DNA from: Streptomyces ambofaciens ATCC 23877
GTDB taxonomy: Bacteria > Actinomycetota > Actinomycetes > Streptomycetales > Streptomycetaceae
Direction: 5' to 3'
DNA: 64,000 bases
NCBI RefSeq assembly: GCF_001267885.1
Contig: NZ_CP012382.1
Coordinates: 2,963,001 to 3,027,000 of the forward strand
A program made the position numbers and the translations under genes. Positions 63,100 through 64,000 of the stretch are shown here, piece by piece. The notes beneath the pieces are model-generated. The model was given only the letters and a program-made list of their open reading frames with translations. It did no database searches and was not told the origin of the DNA. Within the stretch, counting starts at the first letter, position 1. The number at the start of each line of letters is the position of its first letter.

Positions 63100-64000
63100 T
63101 CAGTTGGCCCAGGGCAGGGGCGTGGAGTCGGTGCCCCAGTACAGGGACTTCTGCCGCTGGTAGGCGCGGATCAGGTCGCGGCCCTTCTCGGTGCCGAGCC
63201 CGGATTCCTTCATCCCGCCGAAGGGGGTGGAGATCGAGAACTGCTTGTAGGTGTTGATCCAGACGGTGCCCGCCTCGATCCGTCGCCCGAGCCGCCAGGC
63301 TGCCCGCGCGTCCCGGGTCCAGATGCCGCAGGCGAGTCCGTACACGGAGTCGTTGGCCTGCGCGACGAGTTCGTCCTCGTCGTCGTACGGCAGGGCGACG
63401 AGCACCGGGCCGAAGATCTCCTCCTGGCAGACGCGGGCCGAGTTCGGCAGGGAGTCGATGACGGTCGGCAGGTAGTAGGCGCCCTTCGCGTACCGCTCCC
63501 CCTCCGGCGCGGCCCCGCCGCACAGCACCCGGCCGCCCTCCCGCCGGGCGAGTTCGACGGCCTCGGCGACGGCGTCGCGGTGCGCGTGGTGCACGAGCGG
63601 CGCGACCTGGGTGTCGGGGGCCGTGCCCGGTCCGACCCGCAGCTTCCGCACCCGCTCGACCAGTTCGCCGACGAACGTGTCGTAGAGCGAGGCGTGGACG
63701 AAGAGCCGCGATCCGGCGATGCAGGACTGGCCGCTGGAGGAGAAGACGCCGTACATCACGCCTGCCAGGGCCTGTTCGACGTCGGCGTCCGCGCGCACGA
63801 TCGTCGGCGACTTCCCGCCGAGTTCGAGGGAGGCGGGGACGAGCTTGTCGGCGGCCGCGCGGGCGATGGAGCGCCCGGTGGTGGTGCCGCCCGTGAAGCC
63901 GATCCGGCCGACGAGCGGGTGCCTGACGATCGCGTCGCCCACGATGCGGCCCTTGCCCGGCAGGACGGACAGCAGCGCGGCCGGCAGCCGTTCCTCGGTG
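63100..64000 (-). CDS. aldehyde dehydrogenase, C-terminal part (continues beyond window)
   Basis: About 300 C-terminal residues of an NAD(P)-dependent aldehyde dehydrogenase; the start lies past the right edge. Visible are LPGKGRIVGDAI, the cofactor segment IGFTGGTTTGRSIARAA, the general-base motif LELGGKSPTI, the catalytic Cys in SSSGQSCIAGSRLFVH and the C-terminal PFGGMKESGLGTEKGRDLIR. It would oxidise an aldehyde formed after ring cleavage (for example a muconic semialdehyde) or a side-chain aldehyde. It is 24 bases upstream of the extradiol dioxygenase gene. Confidence 0.94.
   Translation of the reverse strand, partial: TEERLPAALLSVLPGKGRIVGDAIVRHPLVGRIGFTGGTTTGRSIARAAADKLVPASLELGGKSPTIVRADADVEQALAGVMYGVFSSSGQSCIAGSRLFVHASLYDTFVGELVERVRKLRVGPGTAPDTQVAPLVHHAHRDAVAEAVELARREGGRVLCGGAAPEGERYAKGAYYLPTVIDSLPNSARVCQEEIFGPVLVALPYDDEDELVAQANDSVYGLACGIWTRDARAAWRLGRRIEAGTVWINTYKQFSISTPFGGMKESGLGTEKGRDLIRAYQRQKSLYWGTDSTPLPWAN

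Overview
The window is high-G+C actinobacterial DNA and almost certainly comes from a Streptomyces chromosome. The evidence is the gene content and order: leucine catabolism, desferrioxamine cluster, glmS, adpA, orn, tRNA-His, cebR-cebEFG-bglC. adpA also carries the TTA codon expected of bldH. Genes are dense, many neighbours overlap by 4 bases, and I see no insertion sequence, prophage or CRISPR.

Layout. 1-7.1 kb: the end of a secreted endonuclease I-type nuclease, then a leftward set of a TPP-dependent decarboxylase-like enzyme, an agmatinase/guanidinobutyrase and a sodium:solute symporter, divergent from a PucR-type regulator; this looks like uptake and breakdown of a guanidino compound. 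A predicted phosphatase follows. 7.1-10.2 kb: a cation diffusion facilitator, acyl-CoA thioesterase II and an acyl-CoA dehydrogenase. 10.3-16.7 kb: a TetR regulator divergent from a leucine/isovalerate operon (two acyl-CoA carboxylase subunits, HMG-CoA lyase, acdH). 16.8-24.1 kb: the complete desferrioxamine locus desEF-desABCD with two iron boxes. 24.1-29.6 kb: amino-sugar genes (secreted GH20 hexosaminidase, glmS) with a DUF4429/SHOCT protein, a small conserved-looking protein and a universal stress protein. 29.9-33.3 kb: adpA, oligoribonuclease and tRNA-His. 33.3-39.6 kb: the cellobiose system with two CebR operators. 39.7-49.4 kb: a CBM2-GH18 chitinase, a two-component system, a spermidine synthase-like protein, an HTH-TPR regulator with a His-rich linker, a histidine phosphatase and a PAP2-like phosphatase.

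49.3-53.4 kb: three overlapping genes encode a RecB/Cas4-type nuclease with a putative four-cysteine Fe-S site, an unrecognised 532-residue protein and a UPF1/Dna2-like SF1 helicase. This is the best candidate for an undescribed machine. The 3' end of its last gene has been copied twice into the intergenic DNA.

53.9-64 kb: a MarR regulator convergent with an eleven-gene leftward operon for aromatic-type catabolism. It encodes a Rieske oxygenase, a small recombinase-like protein, a VanB-type reductase, a TPP enzyme, two SDRs, a cupin, an alpha/beta hydrolase, an aspartate dehydrogenase-like protein, an extradiol-type dioxygenase and an aldehyde dehydrogenase cut by the window end. The substrate is not known.

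Four G+C-rich tandem-repeat arrays lie at gene 3' ends, near 31.9, 39.7, 47.5 and 53.5 kb.
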